NCBI RefSeq assembly: GCF_014203895.1
Contig: NZ_JACHJY010000001.1
Span: forward strand, 434,001 to 498,000
Length of the DNA stretch: 64,000 nt
DNA from: Streptomyces nymphaeiformis
Lineage (GTDB): Bacteria; Actinomycetota; Actinomycetes; Streptomycetales; Streptomycetaceae
Direction of reading: 5' to 3'
In this document: one piece after another, positions 27,606-36,174 of the stretch
Layout of the letters: every line of letters begins with the position of its first letter
Numbering within the stretch: the first letter of the stretch is position 1
Translations under genes and position numbers: made by a program
Notes under the pieces: model-generated
Told to the model about the DNA's origin: nothing
The model's database searches: none
Seen by the model: only the letters and a program-made list of their open reading frames with translations

Positions 27606-30392
27606 ATGCCGACTAGCGACGTCCCTGATGTGAGCGTCGTCATCATCGTGTACAACGATGAGGAACGGCTCCCGCGAGCGGTCCGGTCCGTGCTCGACCA
27701 GACCCTCAACAACCTCGAAGTGATCATCGCCGACGACTGTTCGACCGATGGCACCGAGCGTGTCGCACGTTCTCTGGAGGCCTCCGACCCGCGGGTGCGC
27801 TACGTGCGCCTGGAGCAGAACAGCGGTGGCTGCAGCGCGCCCCGCAACCGCGGCATCGCGGTCGCCCGCGCCCCGCACATCATGTTCCTGGACAGCGACG
27901 ACGAGCTGCCCCGCCATGCCTGCAAGAGCCTGCTCCTCGTCGCCGAGGAGACCGGGGTCGACTTCGTGACCGGTGAGGTGACCCGCCTCTTCGAGGAGAC
28001 GAACACCACCGGCCTCTGGTACCCGCACCTCTTCACCGAGAAGCGCGTCGTCGACGGCATCGCCGAGGCCCCGGAGTACTTCTTCGACCACCTCTCGACG
28101 AACAAGCTCTACCGGACCGCCTTCATCCGGGACAACGCCCTCACCTTCCCCGAGGGCATCCACTACGAGGACCAGCTGTTCTCCGCGCAGGCCTTCTCGC
28201 TCGCGGAGTCCTTCGCCGTCGTCCCGTGGTCGGTCTACACTTGGCGCCTCGCGCCGGAGAGCGTCTCCATCTCCTCCAGCCGGCACAAGATCCAGAACGT
28301 CGCGGACCGCATCGGCGTGGCCCGGCTCATCGACGCCTGGTTCGAGGAGAACGACCGCGGCGGGCTGCGCGCGGAGAAGGACTACAAGTTCCTCCGCCAC
28401 GACTTCCGCCTGTACCTGGGCGACCTGCCGTTCCGTGACCTCGACTGGATCGCCGAGTTCGCCGAGGTGGTGAACCCGTACCTGGACGAGATCTCCGACG
28501 AGACCTACGCCCGGCTCTCCCGCGAGGAGCGCATCTGCATCCACCTGCTGCGCACCGGCCGCCTGGAGGACCTCCAGATCGCCTGCCGCCAGCTGGGCCG
28601 GCCGCAGCTCGCCCCGCGCTTCATGACGGAGGAGGGCGAGACCACCTACTGGGGTGCCGTCGCCCCCGCCGACGACGCGAGCCGCGACGCGCTGGACATC
28701 AGCGAGTGGTACATGCGCGAGCAGGTGCTCGCCACCGGCCGCGTCCGCCACGAGCTGACCTCCGTGTCGATGCGGGGCCCGGTCCTGCACCTGGAGATCC
28801 ACACGTACGACCCGGCCGGCCTGATCACCGAGGACACCAAGGCCTCGGTCAAGCTCGCCGCGCACAAGACGCCGCTCACGGTGCCGCTGACGCTGCGCCC
28901 GCACGGCGAGGGGCAGTACGTCTCCAAGGTCGAGCTCGACTTCCGCAAGGTGCCCGTCGGCAAGGTCGGCGTGGCGACCCGCCGCCACCCGGTGGTCGCC
29001 CTGGAACGCGACGGCGCCCAGCGCACGGACATCCTGCTGGCCAAGTACGACCAGCCGGACTTCCGCGCCACCGTCACGTACCACCGGTTCGGCATCCACC
29101 ACCTCCGCATCAAGGCGGAGCAGAAGGGTGCCGGACGCCTCGAGGTGACCTGGCAGCGGTCCGGCGTCCTGAAGTCGCTCGAGCCGCTCGGCCCCGTCGC
29201 CCGCAAGGCCAAGGGCAAGGTCGGCAAGGTCAGGAAGATCCTCGTCGGCAACGAGGGCAAGGCCAGCGCCTACGACGCCGTGTCCAAGTTCCCGCGCCGC
29301 AAGCGCCAGCTCGCCGTGTTCGAGGCCCTGGAGGGCCGCGGCTACGCGGACAGCCCGCGCTACATCTACGAGGAGCTCAAGCGCCGCAACCTCCCGATCG
29401 ACGTGGTCTGGTCGTACTCCGGCGACCGCTCGTCCTTCCCGGAGGACGTCACCCTCGTCAAGCGCGGCAGCTTCGCGTACGGACGCGCGCTGGCCCGTGC
29501 CAGCTTCTGGGTCGACTCGCACAACCTGCCGTACCTGTACCCGAAGCCGAAGGGCACCCGGTACCTGCAGACCTGGCACGGCCAGACCTTCAAGGCGATG
29601 GGCTTCGACGTGCCCTCGCTGCGGGGCGCCTCGGAGATCGAGAAGGGCCGCTTCCGCGCCGCCGTCGGCCGCTGGGACGCCCTCGTCTGCCCGAGCGCCG
29701 AGTTCGAGCGGACCTTCGTCCCGGCCTTCGAGGTCTCGGCCGACCTGATCCGCTCCGGCTACCCCCGCAACGACGTTCTGGTGCGCTGGGCCGAGCCCGA
29801 GCAGCAGGCCAGGGCCGCCACCGTCCGCGAGGCCCTGAACATCCCGGCCGACAAGAAGGTCCTGCTGTACGCCCCGACGTTCCGTGACGCGGCCCGCCGC
29901 ACCGGACAGTCGGTGCGCGTGGACCTGGAGGCGCTGGCCCCGCACCTCTCCGACCAGTGGATCATCGTCGTCCGGACCCACCCGTACGACCGGTTCAAGA
30001 TCGCTCCGGAGCTGGGTCACTTCCTGCGCGACGGCTCCTCCTACGCCGACATCAACGACGTGATGCTGGCCTCGGACGCGGTCCTCACGGACTACTCGTC
30101 GCTGATGTTCGACTACGCCAACACCGGCCGCCCGATCATCCTCTACACGGACGACTACGAGGCGTACAAGGGCGGCGACCGCGGCACGTACTACGACCTC
30201 GAAGAGATCGCGCCCGGCCCGATGGTGACGACCACCGAGGACCTCGCCGCCGCCGTGCGGGACCTCGAGGGCACCCAGGAGCGCCACGCCCAGCGGTACG
30301 CGCGCTTCCAGGAAATGTTCTGCTCGTACGAGACCGGCCACGCCAGCAAGATGGTGGTCGACGCTTTTTTCGAAGGCGGCACCCATGACTGA
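27606..30392 (+). CDS. bifunctional GT2 glycosyltransferase / CDP-glycerol glycerophosphotransferase
   Basis: A 928-residue two-domain enzyme. The first ~330 residues are a GT2 domain (VSVVIIVYNDEERL, EQNSGGCSAPRNRG, FLDSDDE). A beta-rich linker follows (~370-500). The C-terminal ~400 residues are a TagF-type glycerophosphotransferase (YLQTWHGQTFKAMG, APTFRD, RTHPYD, DYSSLMFDYANT, YDLEEIAPGP). It probably polymerises or primes a teichoic-acid-like polymer on the cytoplasmic face. The ATG at 27606 has GAGAGGAC upstream; 13 further in-frame codons exist before it. It overlaps the next gene by eight bases. Confidence 0.9.
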   Translation: MPTSDVPDVSVVIIVYNDEERLPRAVRSVLDQTLNNLEVIIADDCSTDGTERVARSLEASDPRVRYVRLEQNSGGCSAPRNRGIAVARAPHIMFLDSDDELPRHACKSLLLVAEETGVDFVTGEVTRLFEETNTTGLWYPHLFTEKRVVDGIAEAPEYFFDHLSTNKLYRTAFIRDNALTFPEGIHYEDQLFSAQAFSLAESFAVVPWSVYTWRLAPESVSISSSRHKIQNVADRIGVARLIDAWFEENDRGGLRAEKDYKFLRHDFRLYLGDLPFRDLDWIAEFAEVVNPYLDEISDETYARLSREERICIHLLRTGRLEDLQIACRQLGRPQLAPRFMTEEGETTYWGAVAPADDASRDALDISEWYMREQVLATGRVRHELTSVSMRGPVLHLEIHTYDPAGLITEDTKASVKLAAHKTPLTVPLTLRPHGEGQYVSKVELDFRKVPVGKVGVATRRHPVVALERDGAQRTDILLAKYDQPDFRATVTYHRFGIHHLRIKAEQKGAGRLEVTWQRSGVLKSLEPLGPVARKAKGKVGKVRKILVGNEGKASAYDAVSKFPRRKRQLAVFEALEGRGYADSPRYIYEELKRRNLPIDVVWSYSGDRSSFPEDVTLVKRGSFAYGRALARASFWVDSHNLPYLYPKPKGTRYLQTWHGQTFKAMGFDVPSLRGASEIEKGRFRAAVGRWDALVCPSAEFERTFVPAFEVSADLIRSGYPRNDVLVRWAEPEQQARAATVREALNIPADKKVLLYAPTFRDAARRTGQSVRVDLEALAPHLSDQWIIVVRTHPYDRFKIAPELGHFLRDGSSYADINDVMLASDAVLTDYSSLMFDYANTGRPIILYTDDYEAYKGGDRGTYYDLEEIAPGPMVTTTEDLAAAVRDLEGTQERHAQRYARFQEMFCSYETGHASKMVVDAFFEGGTHD

Positions 30393-31539
30393 GGCCTCCC
30401 CTGTCCGCAACGTGTTCTTCGTCGGTATCGACGTCGACTCGATGGGTGGATCCCAGCGGGTGCTGCACACCCTCGCCCAGGGCATGGGGGAGCGCGGTCA
30501 CCGCGTCGAGCTGATCGGCATCAGGCCGAGCCCCGAGCCGTTCCCGTACAACGCCAGCCGCTCGTACGGGCACACGACGCTCTACCCGGCCCCCTCCGAG
30601 CCCAAGCCGCCGGTCCGCACGGTCGGCGACCGGATCAGCCTGGCGCGGCGCGCCGACGCCCGCCGCGCCCGGGCCGACCGCGACAGCGCGCGGGCCGAGT
30701 TCGAGCGGAAGCTCGCCGAGGTCAAGGACGGCTACATCGTCTTCGGCTCGCCGTGGGCGGTCGACTGGGTCATGCCGCTGAAGTGGCGTCACCTCAAGGG
30801 CATCGGGCAGTACCACGAGTCCTTCGCGCAGGCGAAGCGGAGCGCCAACCTGGGCCTGATCCGCCGTCACTACCCGGAGCTCGAGCAGACCCTGGTGCTC
30901 TCCGAGGGCGACGCGGTCGAGTTCGTCAACCAGCGCGTGCCGAACGTGCGCGTCATGCCGAACCCGCTGCCGTTCTTCCCGGACGAGCTGGCCCCGCTCG
31001 ACACCCGCAAGATCGGTGCCGTCGGCCGACTCGACCCGATCAAGCGGTACGACCGCATGATCGAGGCCTTCGCCCAGGCCCACCAGGGCCGCGAGGGCTG
31101 GGAGCTGCACCTCTTCGGCGAGGGCCCGCTGGAGGCCGAGCTGCGGATGCGCGCCGAGGACCTCGGCGTCGCCGACCAGGTCGTCTTCCGCGGCACGGCG
31201 CAGGACATGGCCGCCGCCTACCGCGAGCTGTCCGTCGTCGCGATCAGCAGTGAGCGCGAGGGCCGGCCGATGGCGCTGGCCGAGGCCGCCGCCTGCGGCG
31301 TGCCGTGCGTGAGCTTCGACGTCTCCGGCGGTGTCCGGGAGCTCGTCGCGGACGGCGTCTCCGGCACCCTGGTGCCGCCGGCCGACGTGCCGGGGCTCGC
31401 CGCCGCGCTCGGCGAGCTGATGGACGACGACGCGATGCGCCACCGGTACGGCAAGGCCGGCCGCGAGCACGTCGCGCACCTGGCGCTGCCGCACGTCCTC
31501 GACCAGTGGGAGGCGGCGTTCGAGGAGATCGAGCGCTAG
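30385..31539 (+). CDS. GT4 family glycosyltransferase
   Basis: A 384-residue GT-B retaining glycosyltransferase. The N-terminal GIDVDSMGGSQRVLHTLAQ is the acceptor-domain loop. The C-terminal half has VGRLDPIKRYDRMIEAF, LHLFGEGPLEAEL and the nucleotide-sugar site SSEREGRPMALAEAAACGVPCVS with the EX7E glutamates. It overlaps the upstream TagF-like gene by eight bases, so the two are translationally coupled. It probably adds sugars to the same envelope polymer. Confidence 0.9.
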   Translation: MTEASPVRNVFFVGIDVDSMGGSQRVLHTLAQGMGERGHRVELIGIRPSPEPFPYNASRSYGHTTLYPAPSEPKPPVRTVGDRISLARRADARRARADRDSARAEFERKLAEVKDGYIVFGSPWAVDWVMPLKWRHLKGIGQYHESFAQAKRSANLGLIRRHYPELEQTLVLSEGDAVEFVNQRVPNVRVMPNPLPFFPDELAPLDTRKIGAVGRLDPIKRYDRMIEAFAQAHQGREGWELHLFGEGPLEAELRMRAEDLGVADQVVFRGTAQDMAAAYRELSVVAISSEREGRPMALAEAAACGVPCVSFDVSGGVRELVADGVSGTLVPPADVPGLAAALGELMDDDAMRHRYGKAGREHVAHLALPHVLDQWEAAFEEIER

Positions 31540-31552
31540 GGCCCGCCGGCTT

Positions 31553-31590
31553 CGAAGCCCCGCCCGACCCCGTGTCAGGGCGGGGCTTCG
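31553..31590 (+). terminator. terminator after the GT4 gene
   Basis: A perfect 13-bp stem (CGAAGCCCCGCCC and complement) with a 12-nt loop follows the stop. Confidence 0.75.
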
Positions 31591-31640
31591 GCGTGTCAGG
31601 GGCCACTTCCGGAGCCTCCGGAGGGCCCTGGGCCTGTGGC

Positions 31641-31646
31641 TACACT
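31641..31646 (+). promoter_or_regulatory. -10 box of a leaderless galE promoter
   Basis: TACACT lies at -12 to -7 relative to the ATG at 31653. Confidence 0.6.
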
Positions 31647-31652
31647 GTCGGA

Positions 31653-32645
31653 ATGACCTGGCTCATCACCGGCGGCGCCGGTTACATCGGTTCCCACGTC
31701 GTCAAAGCAATGACCGAGGGCGGCGAGCGCGTCGTCGTGCTGGACGACCTCAGCACCGGCAACCCGGCGCGCGTCCCCGAGGGCATCGTCCTGGAGCAGG
31801 GCACGGTCCTGGACCGCGCGTTCCTCGACCGGGTGCTGCGCGAGCACCAGATCACGGGCATCGTCCACCTGGCCGGCAAGAAGCAGGTCGGCGAGTCGGT
31901 CGAGAAGCCGCTGTTCTACTACCACGAGAACGTGACGGGTCTGCAGACGATCCTCGACGCGGCGGCCTCGGCCGGCGTGAAGAGCTTCCTCTTCTCCTCC
32001 TCCGCCTCCGTCTACGGCATGCCCGACGTGGACCTCGTCACCGAGGACACCGAGTGCCTGCCGCTCAGCCCGTACGGCGAGACGAAGCTCGTCGGCGAGT
32101 GGATGGCCCGCGCCGTCGGCCAGGCCCACGGCCTGTCCACGGCCTGCCTGCGGTACTTCAACGTGGCGGGCGCGGCGGCCCCCGAGCTCGCCGACACCGG
32201 CGTGTTCAACCTGGTGCCGATGGTCTTCGAGCGCCTCGACGCCGGCGAGTCCCCGCGCATCTTCGGCGACGACTACCCGACGCCGGACGGCACCTGCATC
32301 CGCGACTACATCCACGTCGCCGACATCGCGAGCGCCCACCTCGCCGCCGCCCGCTCGCTCGCCGCGGCGGCCGAGCGCGGCGAGACGGCCGCGCTGACCC
32401 TGAACATCGGGCGCGGCGAGGGCGTGTCGGTGCGCGAGATGGTGAACCTCATCAACGAGGTCACCGGTCACAGCGTCGAGCCCCTCGTGACCCCGCGCCG
32501 TCCGGGCGACCCGGCCCGCGTGGTGGCCTCGGCCGAGCGCATCGAGACGGAGCTGAACTGGAAGGCGGAGCACGACGTCCGCTCCATGATCAGCTCGGCC
32601 TGGGAGGGCTGGGGCGTCAACCGCGCGGCCCGCGCGGCCGTCTGA
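31653..32645 (+). CDS. galE: UDP-glucose 4-epimerase
   Basis: GalE interconverts UDP-glucose and UDP-galactose with bound NAD. The 330-residue SDR protein shows the nucleotide motif TGGAGYIGSH, the catalytic SSSASVYG serine region and YxxxK (SPYGETK), plus RYFNVAGA and GTCIRDYIHVAD. The family length is normal. The start follows from the leaderless -10 box; codons upstream in frame belong to a shadow ORF. Here it probably supplies UDP-galactose to the flanking envelope glycosyltransferases. Confidence 0.93.
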   Translation: MTWLITGGAGYIGSHVVKAMTEGGERVVVLDDLSTGNPARVPEGIVLEQGTVLDRAFLDRVLREHQITGIVHLAGKKQVGESVEKPLFYYHENVTGLQTILDAAASAGVKSFLFSSSASVYGMPDVDLVTEDTECLPLSPYGETKLVGEWMARAVGQAHGLSTACLRYFNVAGAAAPELADTGVFNLVPMVFERLDAGESPRIFGDDYPTPDGTCIRDYIHVADIASAHLAAARSLAAAAERGETAALTLNIGRGEGVSVREMVNLINEVTGHSVEPLVTPRRPGDPARVVASAERIETELNWKAEHDVRSMISSAWEGWGVNRAARAAV

Positions 32646-32669
32646 CACGCACGTTCCGCGTTCTGCGGA

Positions 32670-32699
32670 GGCGGGGTGCCCCCTGGGGGGTACCCCGCT
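32670..32699 (+). terminator. imperfect terminator after galE
   Basis: GCGGGGTGCCCC and GGGGGTACCCCGC form a near-perfect stem between the convergent galE and the DUF6056-like gene. Confidence 0.5.
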
Positions 32700-32759
32700 T
32701 CGGCGTGCCCGGGTTCCGCGGCCGGGTTCCGCGGGCCGGCTCCGGGCCGGCGGATCTCC

Positions 32760-34286
32760 TCAGGGCCGGTGGATGCGGCCCACGCCGTAGTACGTGGCCG
32801 TGCACTGCGCCGCCCAGTCCCGCTCGTACGAGGACGCGAAGAGGGGTTCGGTGAGGCCGCCGATGAGGAGCGGCCTGTACGCGACGTCACGGGCGCCCGC
32901 CGCCGCCTCGCCCCGGATGCGGGCGTTCTGACGGTCCCACGCCACGGAGCGCACCACCGTGCTCGTGGTCAGCGCGTGCACCGGCTGCACCAGGGCGGCC
33001 GCGCTGCCCACGGCGACCGTGCCGACCGCCACCAGGACCGCGACGCGTCCGGCGGGACGCGCGCCCCCCGAGAGCCGCCGCCCCACGGCGTACCCGCCCC
33101 ACGCCCCGTACGCGCACAGGGCGAGCAGCAGCGGGAGCAGGAAGCTGGTCCAGGTGCGGGCGTAGGTCCAGCCGACGTCCCCGTACCCGCTGCGCAGCCC
33201 GAAGACGACGGCCAGCCCGGCGAGGCCGATCAGCGGCAGCGGCAGCAGCACCGCCACGAGGAAGAGCCGGCGCGGGGGGAGTTCGAAGGCCCTCTCCTCC
33301 CGGAAGCCGGCGGCGAGCGCCAGACCGAGCAGCGCGCCGACGGCGGCGGCCCCCAGGTACGCCCACTGGCCGCCGATCGTCTGCCAGAGGCGCCACCAGT
33401 CGTGGAAGGTCTCCCCGACGCTCGCGGCCGACAGCGGCTCCGCCGGGTGCTGGGCCCGCCGCCAGCGCGCTCCGGGGGAGGTGTAGAGCAGGGCGAGGCC
33501 GGTGACGAGCCCGAGGCAGGCCGCCGCGCACCAGGTGGACACGTACCGGTCCCTGGTCCAGCCGAACCGGGGCAGACAGAGGACCCCCACGGTGGCCGCG
33601 AACACCCCGGCCACCAGGGAGAACGGTTCGCTCAGCATGCCGAGCGCCACCCCGATCAGGAGCGCCGCCCCCACCGCCGCGGCCCTGGCCCGGCGCACTC
33701 CGCCGCGCGCCGCGCGGACCGCGCCGAGCACGGTCCAGACGCCGATCACGGCCGGCAGGGTGTGGGAGATCGTCGCCGGAGCCCAGAGCAGCACCTGGTA
33801 CGAGCGGGTGCCGGCGAAGAACAGCAGCGCGGAGACGAGCGCCGCGGCGGCCACGAGCGGCACGGCGGGCGGCGCGGCCCGGTGCAGCGAGCGCAGCGCG
33901 GTGCGGCCGAGGAGGAACAGGCCCACGCCCAGCGCGAGGATCAGGAAGGCGGGCAGCAGCTTCGGGCCCCGCATGCCGTCGGAGTAGAGGACACCGGTGA
34001 GGAAGGCGTTGGTGACGCGCCCGTTCTGGGTGCGGTAGAAGTCCGAGGTGATCCCCAGGACCCCCATGTCCCGGGCCTTCCACAGCGCACACCAGTCGTC
34101 CGACGTGGGGCGTACGTAGAGGCCGAGGAAGGCGCCGACCGAGAGCAGCGCCCCCGAGGCGGTGGCGACGACGAGCGCGATCCAGGGCGGCACCCGCCGC
34201 AGACCGCCCCGGGCTCCGGCCGCGTCCTTCGTGTCCTCCGTCTCCATCCGTGTGTCACCGTGCTCCGAGATGGTCGTCCTGCTCAC
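32760..34286 (-). CDS. DUF6056-like polytopic membrane protein
   Basis: A 508-residue integral membrane protein with 10-12 hydrophobic segments. The early motif YVRPTSDDWCALW, in the first outside loop after helix one, resembles the acidic loop of GT-C membrane glycosyltransferases. I match it from memory to DUF6056. The C-terminal ~80 residues are soluble, with a Cys near the end (AAQCTATYYGVG). The GTG at 34286 is the longest start; METEDTK (an in-frame ATG 13 codons later) is possible. It diverges from the GtrB/GtrA pair, suggesting a joint role in sugar transfer outside the membrane. Activity is unproven. Confidence 0.8.
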   Translation of the reverse strand: MSRTTISEHGDTRMETEDTKDAAGARGGLRRVPPWIALVVATASGALLSVGAFLGLYVRPTSDDWCALWKARDMGVLGITSDFYRTQNGRVTNAFLTGVLYSDGMRGPKLLPAFLILALGVGLFLLGRTALRSLHRAAPPAVPLVAAAALVSALLFFAGTRSYQVLLWAPATISHTLPAVIGVWTVLGAVRAARGGVRRARAAAVGAALLIGVALGMLSEPFSLVAGVFAATVGVLCLPRFGWTRDRYVSTWCAAACLGLVTGLALLYTSPGARWRRAQHPAEPLSAASVGETFHDWWRLWQTIGGQWAYLGAAAVGALLGLALAAGFREERAFELPPRRLFLVAVLLPLPLIGLAGLAVVFGLRSGYGDVGWTYARTWTSFLLPLLLALCAYGAWGGYAVGRRLSGGARPAGRVAVLVAVGTVAVGSAAALVQPVHALTTSTVVRSVAWDRQNARIRGEAAAGARDVAYRPLLIGGLTEPLFASSYERDWAAQCTATYYGVGRIHRP

Positions 34287-34322
34287 CGGTCATCGCTCCA
34301 GCTGGCCAAGATCCGTGGCATG

Positions 34323-34338
34323 TCACCCCTATGGGTGA
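34323..34338. promoter_or_regulatory. operator-like inverted repeat in the divergent promoter region
   Basis: TCACCC-CTAT-GGGTGA is a perfect 6-bp dyad followed by an A-run (GGTTAAAAAAG) and an AT-rich patch (34339-34374) that stands out from the surrounding GC. It lies between two divergent envelope genes. Confidence 0.4.
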
Positions 34339-34546
34339 GAAATGGTTAAAAAAGCCACGTATACCAATATCTTCCCCGCATGCTTTGCCCCATGGACGAC
34401 ATGCCGACCAGGGGTGGTCACTCGGGCGACGCCGAGCAGTCACCGCCCCGCCGTACCGTGGCCGCGCTGCTCGAAGGAGAGTCCGGTGGCGGTCCTTCCA
34501 GTCCTTCAGGACGTCCTCTCGCCCATCCCTCTGGAGTGACCGTTCC

Positions 34547-35542
34547 ATGACCAGGCTTTCCGTCGTCGTCCCCTGCTACAACGAGGAGGACGTCGTCGAG
34601 CGATTCGACACGCGGATGCGACAGGTGCTCGACGCACTCCCGGTCGGGTACGAGATCTGCTACGTCGACGACGGAAGCTCCGACGGAACGCTCGGCAAAC
34701 TGCGCGAGATCGCCGCCCGGCACCCGCAGCACACCCAGTACGCCTCCTTCAGCCGCAACTTCGGCAAGGAGGCCGCCATGCTCGCCGGCCTGCGCAAATC
34801 CACCGGAGACGCCGTCGTCATCATGGACGCCGACCTCCAGCACCCGCCCGAGCTGCTCGCGCGCATGCTCGACCTCTACCACCAGGGCCACGACCAGGTG
34901 ATGGCGCGGCGCACCCGCGAGGGCGACAAGAAGGTCCGTACGGCGCTCAGCCGTGTGTACTACCGGGCCGTCAACCGCTGGGTCGACGTCGAACTCACCG
35001 ACGGCGTCGGCGACTTCCGCCTGCTCTCCCGGCCCGCCGTCGACGCCCTGCTGTCGCTGCCCGAGTACAACCGCTTCTCCAAGGGCCTCTTCTCCTGGAT
35101 CGGCTTCGACGCCGTCACCTTCGACTACCAGAACGCCGCGCGCGAGGGCGGTGAGACGAAGTGGAAGTTCAGCTCCCTGCTCAACTACGGCATGGACGGG
35201 CTGATCTCCTTCAACAACCGTCCGCTGCGCATCGCCCTCTGGCTCGGCATGATGCTCACCGGCCTCGCCGCCCTGTACGCCGTCTGGGTGACCGTCGCCG
35301 CGATCACCCAGGGCGTCACCGCACCCGGCTACGTCACCCTGGTCGCGATCATCGTGGGGCTCGGGGGCGTGCAGATGGTGATGCTCGGACTGATCGGCGA
35401 GTACATCGGCCGCATCTACTACGAGACCAAGCGCCGCCCGCACTTCCTCGTGAAGGAGACCCACCGCTCCTTCGACCGCGCGGCCGCCGAGCGCGCCGCC
35501 GCCGCACGGGTCCGCGTCGTGACCGCCGAGCGGGAGCGTTGA
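34547..35542 (+). CDS. GtrB-like polyprenyl-phosphate glycosyltransferase (GT2)
   Basis: A 331-residue protein with an N-terminal GT2 domain (SVVVPCYNEEDVV, YVDDGSSDGT, FSRNFGKEAAMLAGL, MDADLQHPPEL) and two C-terminal membrane helices (LRIALWLGMMLTGLAALYA and TLVAIIVGLGGVQMVMLGL). This is the layout of GtrB/CsbB enzymes, which load a sugar on undecaprenyl phosphate. The ATG at 34547 is chosen with GGAG at 34532 and a TACCGT -10 candidate near 34454. It overlaps gtrA by one base in TGATG. Confidence 0.9.
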   Translation: MTRLSVVVPCYNEEDVVERFDTRMRQVLDALPVGYEICYVDDGSSDGTLGKLREIAARHPQHTQYASFSRNFGKEAAMLAGLRKSTGDAVVIMDADLQHPPELLARMLDLYHQGHDQVMARRTREGDKKVRTALSRVYYRAVNRWVDVELTDGVGDFRLLSRPAVDALLSLPEYNRFSKGLFSWIGFDAVTFDYQNAAREGGETKWKFSSLLNYGMDGLISFNNRPLRIALWLGMMLTGLAALYAVWVTVAAITQGVTAPGYVTLVAIIVGLGGVQMVMLGLIGEYIGRIYYETKRRPHFLVKETHRSFDRAAAERAAAARVRVVTAERER

Positions 35543-36126
35543 TGGGGCACGGCCGGGAAGCTGGCGACCCCGGAACGCGGAAGGCTTCCGGCGCGCGGAG
35601 TACTCCTGGGGCCCAGGACGTTTCCGGTGGGCCGAGTGCTTCCGGTGGCCAGGGCGTTTCCGGCGCCCCGAGTGCTTCCGGCGCGCGGCGGGCGCGGCTG
35701 GCCGAGATCTTTCGCTTCGCGCTGGTCGGCGGCGTCAACACCGGGACGTTCTTCGGCTGTTACCTGCTCCTGCACCCCTGGATGCCGTACTTCGCCGCGT
35801 ACTCCCTCGCCTTCCTCCTCAGCATGATCGGCTCCTTCTTCCTCAACACCTACTTCACCTACCGCACCCGGCCGACCTGGAAGAAGTTCGCCCTCTTCCC
35901 GCTCACCAACGTCACCAACTACCTGGTGCAGAGCGTCGGTCTCTACGTCCTCGTCACCTGGGCCGGCATGGACGACAGGATCGCGCCACTCGTCGCGGCC
36001 GTCGTCGCGATCCCGTTCACCTACCTGATCTCCCAACGGATCCTGGTGCCCCGTGGCACCCGCGGCACCGCCACGACCGGTCCAGGGAGCGAAACGGACG
36101 AGCGGCAGCCCTCCCGGCTCGCGTAG
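35542..36126 (+). CDS. GtrA-like membrane protein
   Basis: A 194-residue protein of the GtrA family, proposed to flip polyprenyl-phosphate sugars across the membrane. Four helices lie at about residues 55-165, beginning with IFRFALVGGVNTGTFFGCYL and containing SFFLNTYFTYRTR, the family signature. The N-terminal 50 residues are a low-complexity Ser/Gly/Ala tract with VSGxPSASG repeats, absent from typical GtrA. The start codon overlaps the gtrB stop (TGATG), indicating coupling. Confidence 0.88.
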   Translation: MGHGREAGDPGTRKASGARSTPGAQDVSGGPSASGGQGVSGAPSASGARRARLAEIFRFALVGGVNTGTFFGCYLLLHPWMPYFAAYSLAFLLSMIGSFFLNTYFTYRTRPTWKKFALFPLTNVTNYLVQSVGLYVLVTWAGMDDRIAPLVAAVVAIPFTYLISQRILVPRGTRGTATTGPGSETDERQPSRLA

Positions 36127-36129
36127 ATT
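36124..36129 (+). promoter_or_regulatory. probable proB -10 box
   Basis: TAGATT predicts transcription from about 36136, ahead of the GTG candidates at 36175 and 36247. It overlaps the gtrA stop. Confidence 0.45.
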
Positions 36130-36174
36130 GCCTGGCAGCCGCGGCGGGGAGCGCGCGGCGCGTGGGACAGCCGA

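Noticed and set aside
32676..34349. 557-codon plus-strand frame opposite the DUF6056-like gene
   Set aside because: It is Arg/Pro/Gly-rich without motifs, while the minus strand encodes a convincing polytopic membrane protein.
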